A stretch of DNA of 64,000 nt. It comes from Siphonodentalium dalli (lineage: Eukaryota > Mollusca > Scaphopoda > Gadilida > Siphonodentaliidae). Each line of letters starts with the position of its first letter. Within the stretch, counting starts at the first letter, position 1. This document shows positions 34,759 through 47,613 of this stretch, one piece after another. Below the pieces are notes generated by a model. It saw only the letters and a program-made list of their open reading frames with translations. It ran no database searches and was not told where the DNA came from. The stretch lies in the NCBI GenBank assembly GCA_032622095.1, contig CP136065.1, positions 241,779,530-241,843,529 of the forward strand, given 5' to 3'. The translations under genes and the position numbers were made by a program.

Positions 34759-36301
34759 TTAAGAAACAAAGTATATCTCTCCCACATATTTAAGAAACAG
34801 AGTATATCTCTCCAGCTACTTATCAGAGATCGGTGGATTCCACGTAGCGCGCATGGCACACTTTCTACTTAGAGTTAAGACCATTATAACAAAAATCACT
34901 TGATTTACATCTCCCTCCCGACCCTAGTTTAATCCCCTCATTTGTTTTATTATTTGGATATCTTTTATGAAAACTTTGTTTTAATGCTTTAACCGTCAAA
35001 TTACTTTTCAATGACCATTAATCGGTCTATTTTGATCAAATTGGACAATTTAACATCACTGGAGCTGTCAATGACCATTTATGTTAGGGAGAATAAAATA
35101 AAAAAAATATATAATTTCGCCCTCCCGCCCCATTTTTCTACAAAAGTTGGATGTAAATCGAGCAATTTATTTATATTGGCCTAACCATCTGCGAGGTTTA
35201 TTTCTTCATCTATAATAAAACTGACAATTAACATCTTGATATGGTCTAGCAACAAACAAATTATACTAAAACGGACCAACTTTATATATCATAAAATATA
35301 TAAACTAATGTTGTACATAATGGGTGGTTATAATGCCTGATTGAGTACACTCGTAATGCCTTATACGTGCATTACTTTGTCTCAAGCAATGAAAGGTAAT
35401 TGTTTATGGAGACGTTTCTGTGTTTCGTGATGCGAGTTTTGCATAGTACAAATTACTTTGTTGTGTTGTCTGTGCCAGGTTTAGCTCAGATTATAGACTA
35501 TACCATACACTATACATTATATATGTGCCCATGTGTACATGACAGTATAGCACCCATAGATGAAAGTATTTGTAGAATTCCATGAATTCAAGGATTTTAA
35601 TAATAATTCTGGAATTTTCAGTTATCAAATTTGTTTGCATTTCAATAAATTTTGTCTTTCAATTAAGTTTAAATTGTCAGTGTTGGGCGTCATTAAAATG
35701 TTGTGTGATCTGTACACAAAAGTAGTTGTGATGGGGGCACATCAGTACGCTATCTTTATCTAAATTGTGGTTTATTTATGATTTTGTGATTTGCTTCAGT
35801 TAATATCAGGGAATTTCGTATTGGATAACTTTCATCTCTCGTAACACCAGTAATTCTCCTCGTGTATGTTCTCGGGTGATAAATTGGGTTGTTCTTAGTT
35901 GAACAGAACTTGGAGCTCTGCCGCAGAATATATAGTAGTCACAAACGTATATGCCAGACTATGCCTCTTCGCACGGAATTGGGACGCTCACGAATTATTT
36001 ACATGCAGCTATCGACTACTTGGATGTAGAAAACATGAGACGGCCCTCACTGTTTGAGTCCGAGGTCATGCAAAAATCACGTTCGTGGATAACAACGGAG
36101 CACACATATGCAGATGACATGTCAAACCGTGCCGTCGTATATATATAGGGGGCACACAGTAACCTCATATATCACACATAAGTGTTTTCTGTTTCCAAAT
36201 TGGCATCAATGCTACTGAAACATATGTCTCTTTCAGTTTCAAAGACTGAACACTAGTGCAAGAAATGTGATAATGTGTCGACTGCGTCACAGATTCAATA
36301 T
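34759..36301. other. Noncoding
   Basis: Nothing recognised; short open frames only. Confidence 0.5.
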
Positions 36302-36514
36302 TTAATGGTTGTGTTGCAAATGATTGCGACATAAATCGTAGTCCAAGTTGCTACACCCTAGACGAAGTCGCAATGGAACAGTTGGCTTTGTCTTGTATAT
36401 GCAAATTCTATGTAACCGGAGGCTCGCAACACGATCAGCATTAAGGACAGATTTAAAATCCGATATTGTTTCACAATTATTGACTTCCGTTGGTAGATTA
36501 TTCAATTGACTCAC
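36302..36514 (-). pseudogene. LINE fragment, end of reverse transcriptase ORF
   Basis: The 70-codon minus frame contains NNLPTEVNNCETISDFKSVL and LRLGCSNLDYDLCRNH. These match the W/L-NNLP..FK..L and L..GCS.LN.DL..NH motifs near the end of many LINE polymerases. It stops just before the expected Cys-rich CxCG motif. No 5' part. Confidence 0.7.
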
Positions 36515-36766
36515 GAGTTCAAGCAGAACGATGTCTTATATGACACAGTATTGCAAAATACCGGATTGGTGTCCTTCTGGTCTATATTTGTAAGTTTTCG
36601 ATGTTTATCATTGGATACAAATCATACTAGAATATTTCTGTTCCAATCGGTATCTATGCATATTTATTATATTTCTCTCAGACGACCTATAGTTGTATAC
36701 GGCACGTAGGAACATATATACGCCTCTATCATTTGCAATAGGCTGCAAACCTTATTTGTTTACGAT

Positions 36767-37162
36767 TTCCTTAGTTCATTAGTCCCTCGGTGTGTTCCTT
36801 AGTTCATTAGTCCCTCGATGTATTCCTTAGTTCATTAGTCCCTCGATGTATTTCTTAGTTCACTAGTCCCTCGATATATTCCTTAGTTCATTAGTCCCTC
36901 GATGTATTCCTTAGTTCATTAGTCCCTCGATGTATTTCTTAGTTCATTAGTCCCTCGGTGTGTTCCTTATATAGTTCATTAGTCCATCGATGTATTCCTT
37001 AGTTCATTAGTCCCTCGATGTATTCCTTAGTTCATTAGTCCATCGATGTATTCCTTAGTTCATTAGTCCATCGATGTATTCCTTAGTTCATTAGTCCCTC
37101 GATGTATTCCTTAGTTCATCAGTCCCTCGGTGTGTTCCTTAGTTCATTAGTCCCTCGATGTT
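36767..37162. repeat. 28-bp satellite, 14 units
   Basis: Unit TTCCTTAGTTCATTAGTCCC plus TCGATGTA. Units 1, 7 and 13 share the variant end CGGTGTG, exactly six units apart, and unit 8 has a TATA insertion. There are no unique spacers, so it is not a CRISPR array. Confidence 0.92.
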
Positions 37163-38137
37163 TTTGGCTTCTCACTGAAACAGAACGAATAGTGTGCAAC
37201 GAATTGAATCGTTTATCGACAAAATCAAGTTAAGTTGGAAAATGCCTGAACATATATTTATATATTTATGCTGCTTAATGATGCAACGTCAACCATTCTG
37301 ACTGCAATTCCCAATGCGATATACCAAGCAGCAGCCATCATATATATATGTGTATGCCATCGGACTCCTTTGTGTTCGTCCACATATACGTTATACCTGG
37401 AAATAAAGTGACTCCAACGTTGGCTGTATCGAACTTTGTTTTGAGCCATATATGTAAATCCTCAATATGTAGATAACGCACACGCTCCATGCATAGTACA
37501 GTCCCCTACCACGTAGGCCTTACCGATGCCAGCACCTACACATAATGTGATGAAATCACTCATTTATTTGAGACAATTCATTCTGCATTATTCTGAGAAA
37601 CTGAACTGTCCATATTCATTTGAAAATTTCTAGATCAAGCCAGAATGAATTGTAATTGACAAAACACTTCAATAAAAAATGTTAGATTTATTTAAGAAAA
37701 TACACCTGCCGGCAGCGGTCAGACGCAGCGTATAGCGAGAGGACTGAACTCTGTTTTGCAGCTTATATAATACATAGCCGTGGGGGCCCGAAGAAGAGTG
37801 CATTGTTGATCGTTGTATACGAATGCCTCTCATGCGCTGGTGACTCTGTGTCTATTTGTAATCAATGTCTATGCGTTTGTCTAATTTTTCGCGTTGTGTG
37901 TCATCTGAATGAGTTTAGCCCTTACAACATCAACTAATTGAGTTTGAGCATTTGCAAATATACGTATAATTCAAAAATACGCTCTTTAAAAAATCGTCAG
38001 TTGTGGGTTGCACCCCACAATTTACTCAAACAAAAGATGGCACCCCACAAGTATTCATGAGTATGTGCAGTCACCCCACAAGTATACTTTGGCCAGTACG
38101 TCTCGCCTCATGTCTGTTGAGAAGCCCGTCACCCGGA
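37163..38137. other. Noncoding
   Basis: Nothing recognised except three spaced CACCCCACAA motifs at about 38010-38075. Confidence 0.5.
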
Positions 38138-38600
38138 CGTCCGAGTATATATCTCAACACCAGTTGTCGGATCTCAATGAAATATTGTATGGATGTTTAC
38201 CAATATTACATGGGGCCATTCAGTGGAGTGTGCAATTGTTTTATTCTGGTTTTAAGATCTAGAGTTTGTTTATCTGGAAAAGTTGGGGTTTTTGGTCTGT
38301 CCGAGCAGATATCTCAACAATAGTTTGTCGTATCTCAATGAAATTTGTTATGAATGTTTACCACTATATATCAGGACATTCAGATGAGTATATTCAATCG
38401 TTTTATTTGGGTTTTCCGTTTTAGAGTTATTCATATTTGTTTATTTGGAAATGTTTGTATTTAGTCCGTCCGAGCAGATATTTCAACAATATGTTGTCGG
38501 ATCTCAATGAAAATTGGTGTGGATGTTCACTATTAGAGAACATTCAATGGAGTGTTCAATCGTTTTGTTCATGTTTTCCGTTCTAGAGTAATCTTTCCGC
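38138..38600. repeat. Three tandem units of about 165 bp
   Basis: Units begin GTCCGAGCAGATATCTCAAC, then GTTGTCGGATCTCAATGAAA. Starts at about 38138, 38298 and 38466; the third is incomplete. Confidence 0.75.
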
Positions 38601-38663
38601 CTGTCTGAGTTTCTCAGCCATGTGTTATAGCTATGCTCACACTAGGTGGTACATGCACCGGGC

Positions 38664-38946
38664 AGCAGGGTTGGTAGTTTGGGGGGGGGGGCTAACCCCG
38701 GGATCTTCGAAAGGGTCGAGTGACCCTTTCCTTAACCCCTCATTTTCAGCTTTATTATGAAAAACATGAAAAAAAAAGAGAGAAAAAAAAAAGAAGCAAT
38801 TTTTAGTTCTTCATCTTTTCTTTGTCTTGTTCTTCTTATGCCTCCTCGCCGGTGGTGGTGCTGACGAAGAGGCATCCGCGGGAGGTGTGCTGGTGTCAGT
38901 GTCGTGGATTGTGACATCAACTGTCGCCGGATCAGAGGCGTCGTCT
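38664..38946 (-). mobile_element. 283-bp insertion between CATGCACCGGGC repeats
   Basis: CATGCACCGGGC occurs at 38652-38663 and 38947-38958. On the minus strand the insert reads a short frame ending in Arg/Lys-rich codons (RRHKKNKTKKR, stop), then a T-rich stretch, ATAAAGCTG, an AAAGGGTC..GACCCTTT hairpin and a C run. It may be a 5'-truncated retrocopy; the source is unknown. Confidence 0.35.
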
Positions 38947-39017
38947 CATGCACCGGGCGACAGCTCAGCTCTTGTTTTGTATGGAAATATTCCTTAATTA
39001 GGTATTATGTAACGTTT

Positions 39018-39033
39018 GCTAATTCTATTGCAG
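39018..39033 (+). other. Splice acceptor of the last ANKRD50 coding exon, copy B
   Basis: Pyrimidine-rich GCTAATTCTATTGCAG; the AG is at 39032-39033. The frame downstream becomes ankyrin-like at once (SNILIEQGAKV), which supports the boundary. A CTAAT branch-like motif is very close to the AG. Confidence 0.7.
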
Positions 39034-40692
39034 GTCAGTAACATCCTTATAGAACAGGGTGCAAAGGTCAGCGAGCTGGACAATGACGGGAGATCACCGC
39101 TCATTCTAGGGGCACAAGAGGGGCATCTAACTGTGGTGAAAACTCTTCTTAAACACGGCTCCTCTTTAGATCACAAGGCGCACGATGGGAGGTCTCCGTT
39201 TCGCAGTGCTGCATTGGAAGGCCACAAAGAGGTGGCGGAATATTTAATATCTCAGGGTGCGAGCATCAACTATAAAGACCCGGATGGGAGGTCTACGTTA
39301 TATGTGATAGTGCTAGAAAATAAAACTGATGTTGCACGATTTCTTCTCGAACAAGGCGTCGACGTGGAAAGCGTCGACGTAGAAGGGAGAACAGCTTTAC
39401 ACGTTGCTGCTTGGCAAGGCCATTTTAACATGTGTGAAATATTGTTACAGAAAAGTGCCGATGTGAACGCAATTGACAATGACCAAAGAACTGCCCTGCA
39501 ATCAGCGGCATGGCAAGGCTGTGATAGCGTGGTCAAACTGCTGCTTGACAAAGGTGCAAAGGTCGACCACACGTGCAATCAGGGTGCGACAGCTTTGTGT
39601 ATAGCTGCGCAAGAAGGACACGATTCAGTCGTTAAAGTGCTACTGCAGTACCATGCAAACCCAAACCACGCCGATCAGTTTGGTAGAACTCCCATACGCG
39701 TGGCTTACAAAAGCGGTCACGGTGATGTGTGTAAACTGTTGGAAAATTATGGTGCTAACCCGGTGAATGGGGCTAAAAGTCAGAGCATTTCTTCAACGTC
39801 AAGTAGCGGGACGCGATCATCAGACAACGTCGCCGCATCGACAACGGCAAATCTCATGAACAGTTCCCACATGCATAGCTCGCCTTCAGATTCACCAGAC
39901 TCAACGTTTGATAAGCGAAAATCATATCTATCAAATTCCTCAACCGGTCGTTCTAGTCTAACTTCCTCAACAAACCAAAGTTCTTCTCATGGAGGTCCCG
40001 CAAAGTTCGACCCTGATAACTGTTTGACTTTCACTCAACAGCTTCAACAGTGCTCAATGTCGCGAAACAGGTCGAGACCTGTAAGCAGGGTTTTATCCCC
40101 CGTCAGTGAACCTCAAAGCCCAGTGCAATCGCCTATGAGTTCTCCCTTTATGGATCCGTGTAACTTACCTGGAATGGCAAAACCTCAACAATCTTCGGAC
40201 AAAAATATCAATTTGCTGGGGTATTCACCAATGAAATACACGAACTCAAAGCAAGACAAAATCGCTGCTACCATCAATATTATAACAAATCCAAATGCTG
40301 AACTCCCGTACGGCAATGACGAACCAGTTTGGCAAATCAACCCTTCCTATTTCAAAAACAATATCGCTCGGTTAGAATCTCAACGGAAACAAAATGCAGA
40401 CTACACGAACAACACCGATGTGAGTCCAAAATCGGAACAACGTTCTCCGGAAATGAGGCGAAAGCGAAACGGAATCGTAACTAACCCGAACATGCTTTCC
40501 AAAGGTCATACTAAAGGGCAGGGATTGAATGGGCATTACGCCAAAATTCACGTTGTTCCTGGTGATTCTCCTGAGATTAAAAGTTCGACGTCAAATGGCA
40601 TACTTTCTGGGGACGAAGTTGGAATGTCAAATGGCCACAAGGGTCCTGCTAGACCCAACGGTCTGTCGCTCAAAAAGGAAACACCATTATGA
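39034..40692 (+). CDS. ANKRD50: ANKRD50 orthologue, last coding exon, copy B
   Basis: 552 codons from the acceptor to TGA at 40690-40692. It begins inside an ankyrin repeat (SNILIEQGAKV) and contains seven more, e.g. NDGRSPLILGAQEGH, VEGRTALHVAAWQGH and QFGRTPIRVAYKSGH. A Ser/Pro-rich tail follows, ending KKETPL, as in copy A. Known ANKRD50 proteins are about 1400 residues, so the N-terminal NTPase-like part and most ankyrin repeats must be in upstream exons. I find no such exon between 23.6 and 39.0 kb, so the intron is long, the exons lie elsewhere, or this copy is partial. Residue differences from A: Cys/Ser, Ala/Asp, His/Gln, Leu/Met and Asn/Thr (A/B). A GTGAGTAT donor candidate follows the stop at 40702. 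Confidence 0.9.
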   Translation, partial: VSNILIEQGAKVSELDNDGRSPLILGAQEGHLTVVKTLLKHGSSLDHKAHDGRSPFRSAALEGHKEVAEYLISQGASINYKDPDGRSTLYVIVLENKTDVARFLLEQGVDVESVDVEGRTALHVAAWQGHFNMCEILLQKSADVNAIDNDQRTALQSAAWQGCDSVVKLLLDKGAKVDHTCNQGATALCIAAQEGHDSVVKVLLQYHANPNHADQFGRTPIRVAYKSGHGDVCKLLENYGANPVNGAKSQSISSTSSSGTRSSDNVAASTTANLMNSSHMHSSPSDSPDSTFDKRKSYLSNSSTGRSSLTSSTNQSSSHGGPAKFDPDNCLTFTQQLQQCSMSRNRSRPVSRVLSPVSEPQSPVQSPMSSPFMDPCNLPGMAKPQQSSDKNINLLGYSPMKYTNSKQDKIAATINIITNPNAELPYGNDEPVWQINPSYFKNNIARLESQRKQNADYTNNTDVSPKSEQRSPEMRRKRNGIVTNPNMLSKGHTKGQGLNGHYAKIHVVPGDSPEIKSSTSNGILSGDEVGMSNGHKGPARPNGLSLKKETPL

Positions 40693-41767
40693 CATTGAAA
40701 TGTGAGTATTTACCAAAGGGTATCCCATATTCGTTCATTTATTAACAATGAATACCATCGGTGATATTTCCACATTTGCATGATGTGCGAGGGAATAGTA
40801 ACAGGCAACGAATTTGGTCCTTGTTTGAATCAGCATTCATATTACAGCATAGCATGCGGCTTATGATTGTACCGCATAGCATATAGCATAGCATAGCTAT
40901 ACATATTTTGACAACCAGTATATGCATATATGAATATACATATTTTTTCTTTTCTATTTCTTGCTTGCCTTTTGTGTCTAACAATTGATTTAAAATAAGA
41001 AAATATTCACTTCTAAATACAAAAACATGCAACTTGACAATGAAATTATTATTGGTCGGAAATATACATTTCCAGAGTAATTAGTCTCAGGCTAAGTTGT
41101 ATATATGTAGTTTCCAACTCTGTTGTTTGTTTACTCTCTTGTCAACCATTTTATTAACAACCCACAACGCGACAGCTAGTACCGAGTGAAATGACCACTC
41201 CTACATGTCCGGATAATGTTTTACAAATTAATATACAAGTTATTTAGATTTTCTTATCACATCAGCGAGTCAATTGTATGGGCTATTTTGGAACACATAT
41301 CCACGTGAACACGTTCAGAGCGTGTACCAACAACGTACCAAGAAGGAAAACTCTATCTTGTTAGTGACCTGAATCACGGCAAATTGCATTTCAGCTATAG
41401 ATTTGCCACGATCGAAATAAACCAATTTATTATACATTTATTGATTATAGACAAAAATATACCGAGTCTTCAGTTTTATTCGTATTTTATTCGTATTTTA
41501 TTCACAAATGAGATATTTGTAGTCTTTAAATTGGGATTTATAAAAAATATGTTGCTGTAATTGTGGCCCGAAAGAGATAGGTCATCTTTAAATGATAAAT
41601 GTTATTGTGGAAAACGTTATTTCGGATTTACCATTTGGGGATGAAACAATCTTGAACTCAACCACCCTGCAGCCACACCCCTATGCTTCTCTCCAAACAA
41701 AGTCTGTATTGGAACTCCATTATTCGATCAGATCGGGCAGCGCCATCCATCAGAACATCAGAAAGAG
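40693..41767. other. Noncoding, collinear with 1554-3305
   Basis: Shorter than A by two gaps of about 250 and 420 bp. No gene. Confidence 0.6.
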
Positions 41768-41771
41768 TTAA

Positions 41772-42018
41772 CCATTTGAGTGCCAGGTCGATTTTTGTAA
41801 CAACCCATATAGTATACCCTGTGCCAATGCATTCTCTTATATATGCGAGTCGACCATAGGTCGCCTCGCATATATAAGAGAATGCATTTTTTTTTTACAA
41901 TTTTTTTTTTTTTTTTTTTTACAATTTTTTACAATTTTAATAATTTATTCCTAAATTCTTTAACAGACTTATTTTGTATGTTTAGGGCCGATGAGATCGG
42001 CCCCTGGCACTCAAAGGG
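41772..42018. mobile_element. TTAA element, family II, copy B
   Basis: TTAA at 41768-41771 and 42019-42022. Here the left end is CCATTTGAGTGCC and the right GGCACTCAAAGGG, the reverse of A, where the left end is CCC and the right carries the change. Hairpin at 41824-41888, with a T-rich expansion after it. Confidence 0.7.
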
Positions 42019-42312
42019 TTAAATGTGTTTTATTACGTGGTTAAAAAATATACATAATATTTTGGCTGAAGGTTGGTGCATTTTTATCAATTTAAAAAAA
42101 GAGAATGTATTGGCCTAACAATTTTGTATCTTTTTATAAATTTTTCTTACATTCATTCTTTAACAAATGTTATGATTTTTTTAAAATAATTTGTTCTTAC
42201 ATTCTTTAACAATTTTATAATATTTTTATCATTTTTTCTTACATTTTTTATAATTTGTTCAGTTTTTCTCACAATTTTTAACAATTATAAAAAATAATAT
42301 AAAATTTGTTAG

Positions 42313-42888
42313 GCCAATGCATTCTCTTATATATGCGAGGCGACATATGGTCGACTCGCACATATAAGAGAATGCATTGGCACAGGGTCTTTAATGTTCA
42401 ACCATTGGCTTATTTGTGCGAAATACATCTAAGAATAGATAGAACCATGTTGGTATCAAGCCTGAGTGTAGTGTGTCTGTTATTTGCAAAATGAGGTCCC
42501 AAGAGGAGGAATTTATTGACGCTATCCCGCATAGCAGGCTAGCATCACTAAATTCACCCTCATGGGACCTCATTTTGCTTAGGCCTCATCTTCTCTGGAA
42601 AGTTTTCTTATTATCAAATTTATATAGAAACTTATTCACATAGATTATATTTCTGTATTAGTTTATATAGTGTATCTATGTCCCTAAATTGGCAGACGAC
42701 ACATTGCTTAATCGAGTTCTCAATGGGTGTACATCACAATATTCACCAGTTGGGAACTTCAATCTGAGTCTATGTCTTCCATATATAGCAGATGAGGCCA
42801 TGCAGAATGAGATCACCATAGGATGAATTTGGTGATGCTAGCCCACTATGCGGTATAGCGCCACTACATTCGCCCTCTGGGGACCTCA
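42313..42888. repeat. Hairpin module and two GAGGTCCC foldbacks, copy B
   Basis: 67-bp module at 42313-42380; foldbacks at 42492-42572 and 42808-42888. In the first foldback both ends match as in A. Confidence 0.7.
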
Positions 42889-43259
42889 ATCTGCAAATGA
42901 CAGGCACACTAAACTCAGGCTTGGTTGGTCTATCAATAGGTCTGACATTATAGTGGCATATCTTGGCAGCTAGGTGTCTGCCAAATGTTTTGTTGTAATG
43001 CATCGTTTGCACGCATGCACGTAACGTATATTTAGTCACTGTGCACCCGTACCATTGTTAACCGATGATCAATATATCTGTCAGCCACCCACAACACCTC
43101 AGTCAATTACGTAAGCCAACCCAATCGTTTCTGGATGTTGGCACCGGTTTATAGTCGTAAATTCTTCATGATAGGTGACTCGTGAACACAAAGATATATT
43201 TGGTTTTCATGCTACTGTGTGTGATGTTGTGATCATACTCGTCTTCTTATTAAAGTTAT

Positions 43260-43267
43260 GACGCATA
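43260..43267. other. Empty target site of the A hAT element
   Basis: A single GACGCATA with the flanks (AAAGTTAT, ACATGTTTG) that surround 5201-5730 in block A. Confidence 0.9.
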
Positions 43268-46061
43268 ACATGTTTGAACGGAACTTACCCGGAAGTGAAT
43301 AATTTGTTGAATATGGGTTTTTTTGTTTATTTATTTTATATATTGTCAATAATTTAAAGTCACATGGCGGTTTGCAATCCAATATGCACCTAATATTATT
43401 CACTTTTGAATTCCATCCTGTACCGAAATGGGTCGATAAATACCTGAACAACCTTTTCTACGACATTATATGTCCCAGAATGACGCATTGAATGTATATA
43501 TAATATACATATTCGAACACAAAAATCGGACTCCGAACAAATTACTGCCTCTTTGTATTCATTGAAATTCTGGAATCGGAAACGGAATAACGCGCGACAG
43601 TCCAAAAAAACCGGTACAAACGAATGATCTCCAATTTATTGAAGCACGCGACACGTATTTTCAACGCTATATCGACTAATTTGTTGGGAAATCTTCCCCG
43701 AGCAAATATTGCCTGTTTGTATTCTTTGAAATTCTGGAATCGGAAACGGAATAGCACATAGTTTCGCGCTATATCGACGAATATGTTGGGAAATCTTCTG
43801 CGTAATTTAGATTTCTCTTACCAAATTATGTATACATCATTTTGGGGCTCGAATGAGCCATATCCATTTAAAGGGACACTAGTAATTAATTTGGCGACAC
43901 AACGACGTTCTATGTTTAGTATTTATTATAAGGGTGTCCAGATAACTGATCACATTATATCTTAGAAACTCGATCGGGATTTTGCACTTAATTTGAGGTT
44001 TAGCATACTATCCCGATTGGGTACCCCATATTACCAGTACATGTTCCAACCGTTCATGAACAGGTGCTCCAGGGTAGCCGGGCAGGTACTACATAGTACA
44101 CGGACAGGCAATATACATAGCACCTGGATATTTGGTACACCAGATTATCTGACAGGTACTCCAAAGTACATGGCAAGTACTCCAGAGTACCAACATTTTG
44201 GTACTCCACACTGGAGTATAGTGCCTACGTAGGTACTCCAGGGAACCTGGGGTTCTAAGAGTGTACACGATGATTGATGCATGTATGGTGTGATATAAAC
44301 AATACCATAGACATTTAGATTTAAAAAAAACTGTGATAGATGTTTTCCGATCACGAATTCCAATGCACTCACGGTGGTTAATGTGTAAAGATTAAAATAG
44401 TCTGTAAAAATATTACCACTAAATGGAACTAAACCACTCACAATAGGTAATTGTTTAAACAATATAATGGGTTGTAAAACATCACCACTAAGAAGAACAT
44501 GGAGAATTATATAAACTCTGATCTTATATTAATTATTGATCGCTCCCCATGCAGTAACGAAACTTTACGTGTTGATACCATTATTATGTAAACAAAACTT
44601 TAACAGAGATTTGTCAACAAACATCGCTAATCGCGCAGTTAGTTAACATATTTTGGTCTTCGTTATGATTTTCAGAATATTTTTCGATGCTTTGACATTT
44701 TCAAATGGTTTACCGTCGAGTTTTGATTAAATTTTGGTATGTTATTGGACTTTGATAAGTAATTCCACTATGACAGTAATGTTTACCGTCGAGTTTTGAT
44801 TATATTTTGGTATGTTATTGGACTTGATAAGTAATTCCACTATGACAGTAATGTTTACATAGCAATGGTTTCGATATTTCGTTATTGGAGAGTTATTAAT
44901 AATGAAAATAAGGAATACATGTTACCCAATGTTTAAGTCGATCCATGTTTGCATGTACTTGTTGATGATAGTTTTTCACATACTTCACATAAATAACATT
45001 TATGGTTAATTCGCACGAACGCATTTCGAAGGCCTTTTATGGAATTGCGACGAATTTCAGATCATTTTATCACATATAATATTTTTGGAAAAAAAAGATA
45101 AAAAAACGATTTCGAAACGACTGGGGGTTACAAAAATTAATATTGATTTTCTTATCATAACCAAAGAGGAAGTAAAGACACCTTAAAGAAAAATTATAGT
45201 TCCATTTTGAATGTATCTTTTCATGTTGACAAAACTGTTCAACCATCCTTATCACCCATGTTTATCTCAACCACCCTTATCAACCCATGTTAACTCACAA
45301 TCAACACTAACTAACCCAACACAACTTGAATATCTTTACAAGTTAATACGCCATCGATATCATTGCGCTAAGCTTTTACGTAGCTGTGTGTGCCGATAAC
45401 ACACGTGTGTCTTACTAAAAAATATGAGGCCAGATTTAGGGGCTAGTTATGTGATAATAACAGTTATGTTTTATGTAATCCACATGAACCCATTTAAAGG
45501 CCTTGTGTCCCTTTAATGAATAACTGGCCCCCTAAGGCAACCAATTTGTTTTGAGAGATACGCTGTCGGAATTCTCTTCTCGCAAATTGCTCGAGTAAAA
45601 CGCCCATTATTTCCGTATTGGGGGGATTATCAGAAATCAATAAAAGGGCAACAGATGTTACCATTAATTTTCCACACGATCGGTCTCCCATATCTATGCG
45701 ATCTCGGCGCCAGACGACTTTTTATTTATCGCCGGTTCCGCACCCATGTTCAGCCCTTTTGTCATGATAAAGAGACGAAAATCTTAAAGATGCATTTAGG
45801 GTTCCGGACCTCCTGTTAAAACAACAACAAAAACAACATTAAAATTTAATTTAACATTGTTTTCTGCTTTGTTATGTTGAAAAAATGTTGAAAACCAAAT
45901 ATGTCATACAAACTAGACCTTTAAATACATAGCATGACAGTTCTTGTTTCTCAAAAATTAGCCTGCATAGAACCTGAATGTATCTTTAAGATGTGATTTA
46001 TAATGGGGAAATATCGACCAAGTCAGCTTTGAAGATTTGAAGAATAATATATGTAACATGA
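43268..46061. other. Noncoding, collinear with 5739-8536
   Basis: Holds the counterparts of the two-unit repeat (about 43545-43800), the GTAC cluster (about 44020-44245) and the 73-bp duplication (44708-44854). B has a short extra CAACCACCCTTATC stretch at about 45268. No gene. Confidence 0.6.
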
Positions 46062-46553
46062 GATCATGCCATGAATCTCTACTCTGAATGCACCGAGTAT
46101 AGAGATCATATTCCACCTGTTCATGGGAACTTTTTGATGTTCTGACGGGGAATTTATAACATTGCACAAATAACGCATGGAATGTATTTCTTTGTTAATA
46201 ATATATTCCCAGCTCGAGATTGCATGATTTGTTATGACTTTTGTTATGCCAATTTCGTAATAACAATTGCTTTGATTACCTGGGAGAAATTCCTTATTGT
46301 CAGCGACGCAAATCAAAAGCGACTCGCACCAAAGTCAACTAAATCACGCAATCTAGAGCTGGAAACCCCCCCCCCCCCACTGTAAAATACATTATGCATA
46401 ATTAAGAAAGAGGTATCAACTAACAAATATGTTTCCGGCGTTGATTTTTCAATGTTATAAACTTGCTATCAGAACATCAAAAGTTACCAGGTTTTGAACT
46501 GGTGGAATGTGATCTCTACGAATATAGCCAGAGTAGAGATTCATGACAGGATC
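46062..46553. mobile_element. Foldback element, copy B of 8537-9019
   Basis: The right end is fuller than in A (GATTCATGACAGGATC), making the inverted ends longer. Confidence 0.65.
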
Positions 46554-47613
46554 GCATTTGCAAGGTGGTCCCGTGTAAATACAGGCCATTAGGTCCATTG
46601 AGTGGGGGAGGGGTGGGTAGTGTCTCATGTGTTTTCATGAAAAAGTCACATAAATTATCTACACATGTTGTTTTAAAACAAATTATGGTGCAACGTGGCG
46701 ATGATCTATGCATGCTAGAAAACTAGCGTAATATTGGATAAATGAGATATTTGGAACCAGAGTGCATCTTCAATATGGAGCCACAAAGTTCACCAATGAC
46801 GCCAATATATGAAGTGAAATAACATTCATGAATATACACAGTACACTAAGAGTATAATTACGGACACTGCTATGGAAACTAACCGCGGAATAATTTCCCA
46901 CAGCGATGATAGATGCGTATACATGATATGCATGTATGCATAACATTTTGACAAAGGGAAGACACATTAACCATATATTGTTTCTGTTGAGTTTGGATTC
47001 CATCCAAGCCGTTTTATATCTCATGTGAAATATGCGGGCATGCTGCGACAATGGTTCGCAACTAATTAGCTCTGCGAACAGACTCTCGTGAGACTTCAGT
47101 ATTTAGCGAGACTGCAGTATTTCGCGAGACTTCAATATTCATGAGCCAACAGTACCACCATGTGGTATTAACCTTCAGCAGTCGACTATAATGGTTTATT
47201 TCCACTGACGTGTACTTCGCCATATTAACCATTGCATTACTGAATGGAAGACCACAGAGAGCTAGCAACCACACACGTGTTTGGAACGATGCCAGCATTC
47301 TCGATTGCAAATGACCTACCAATGAAGATGTCAAAATTAAGTTGTGTGCTGCCATGTCACTTTAAAGATGGTCTATGTTTTCCTATAACAAGTTTTATAT
47401 AGTTTCCTGGGTACTAAATGATAAATATGAATCGCAGACCCCTGTCCGGAAAACGCTTCCATCAATTACTATGGATGTTATATAAAATTTTCTGGAATAC
47501 TACACATGCAATCAATTTGTGGCATTTTACGGCTCGCGTTCGTTCGGAGCGTAGCATGCGGGATAACTCCTATCTAAAATAGTAACGAAAAAACGTCTCT
47601 ATTGATTATCGCA
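46554..47613. other. Noncoding, collinear with 9020-11011
   Basis: Lacks the 940-bp insertion of A; the junction is at about 47188. No gene. Confidence 0.55.

Noticed and set aside
36767-37162. Regular 28-bp repeats as a CRISPR array
   Set aside because: Units are head to tail with no unique spacers, in animal DNA.
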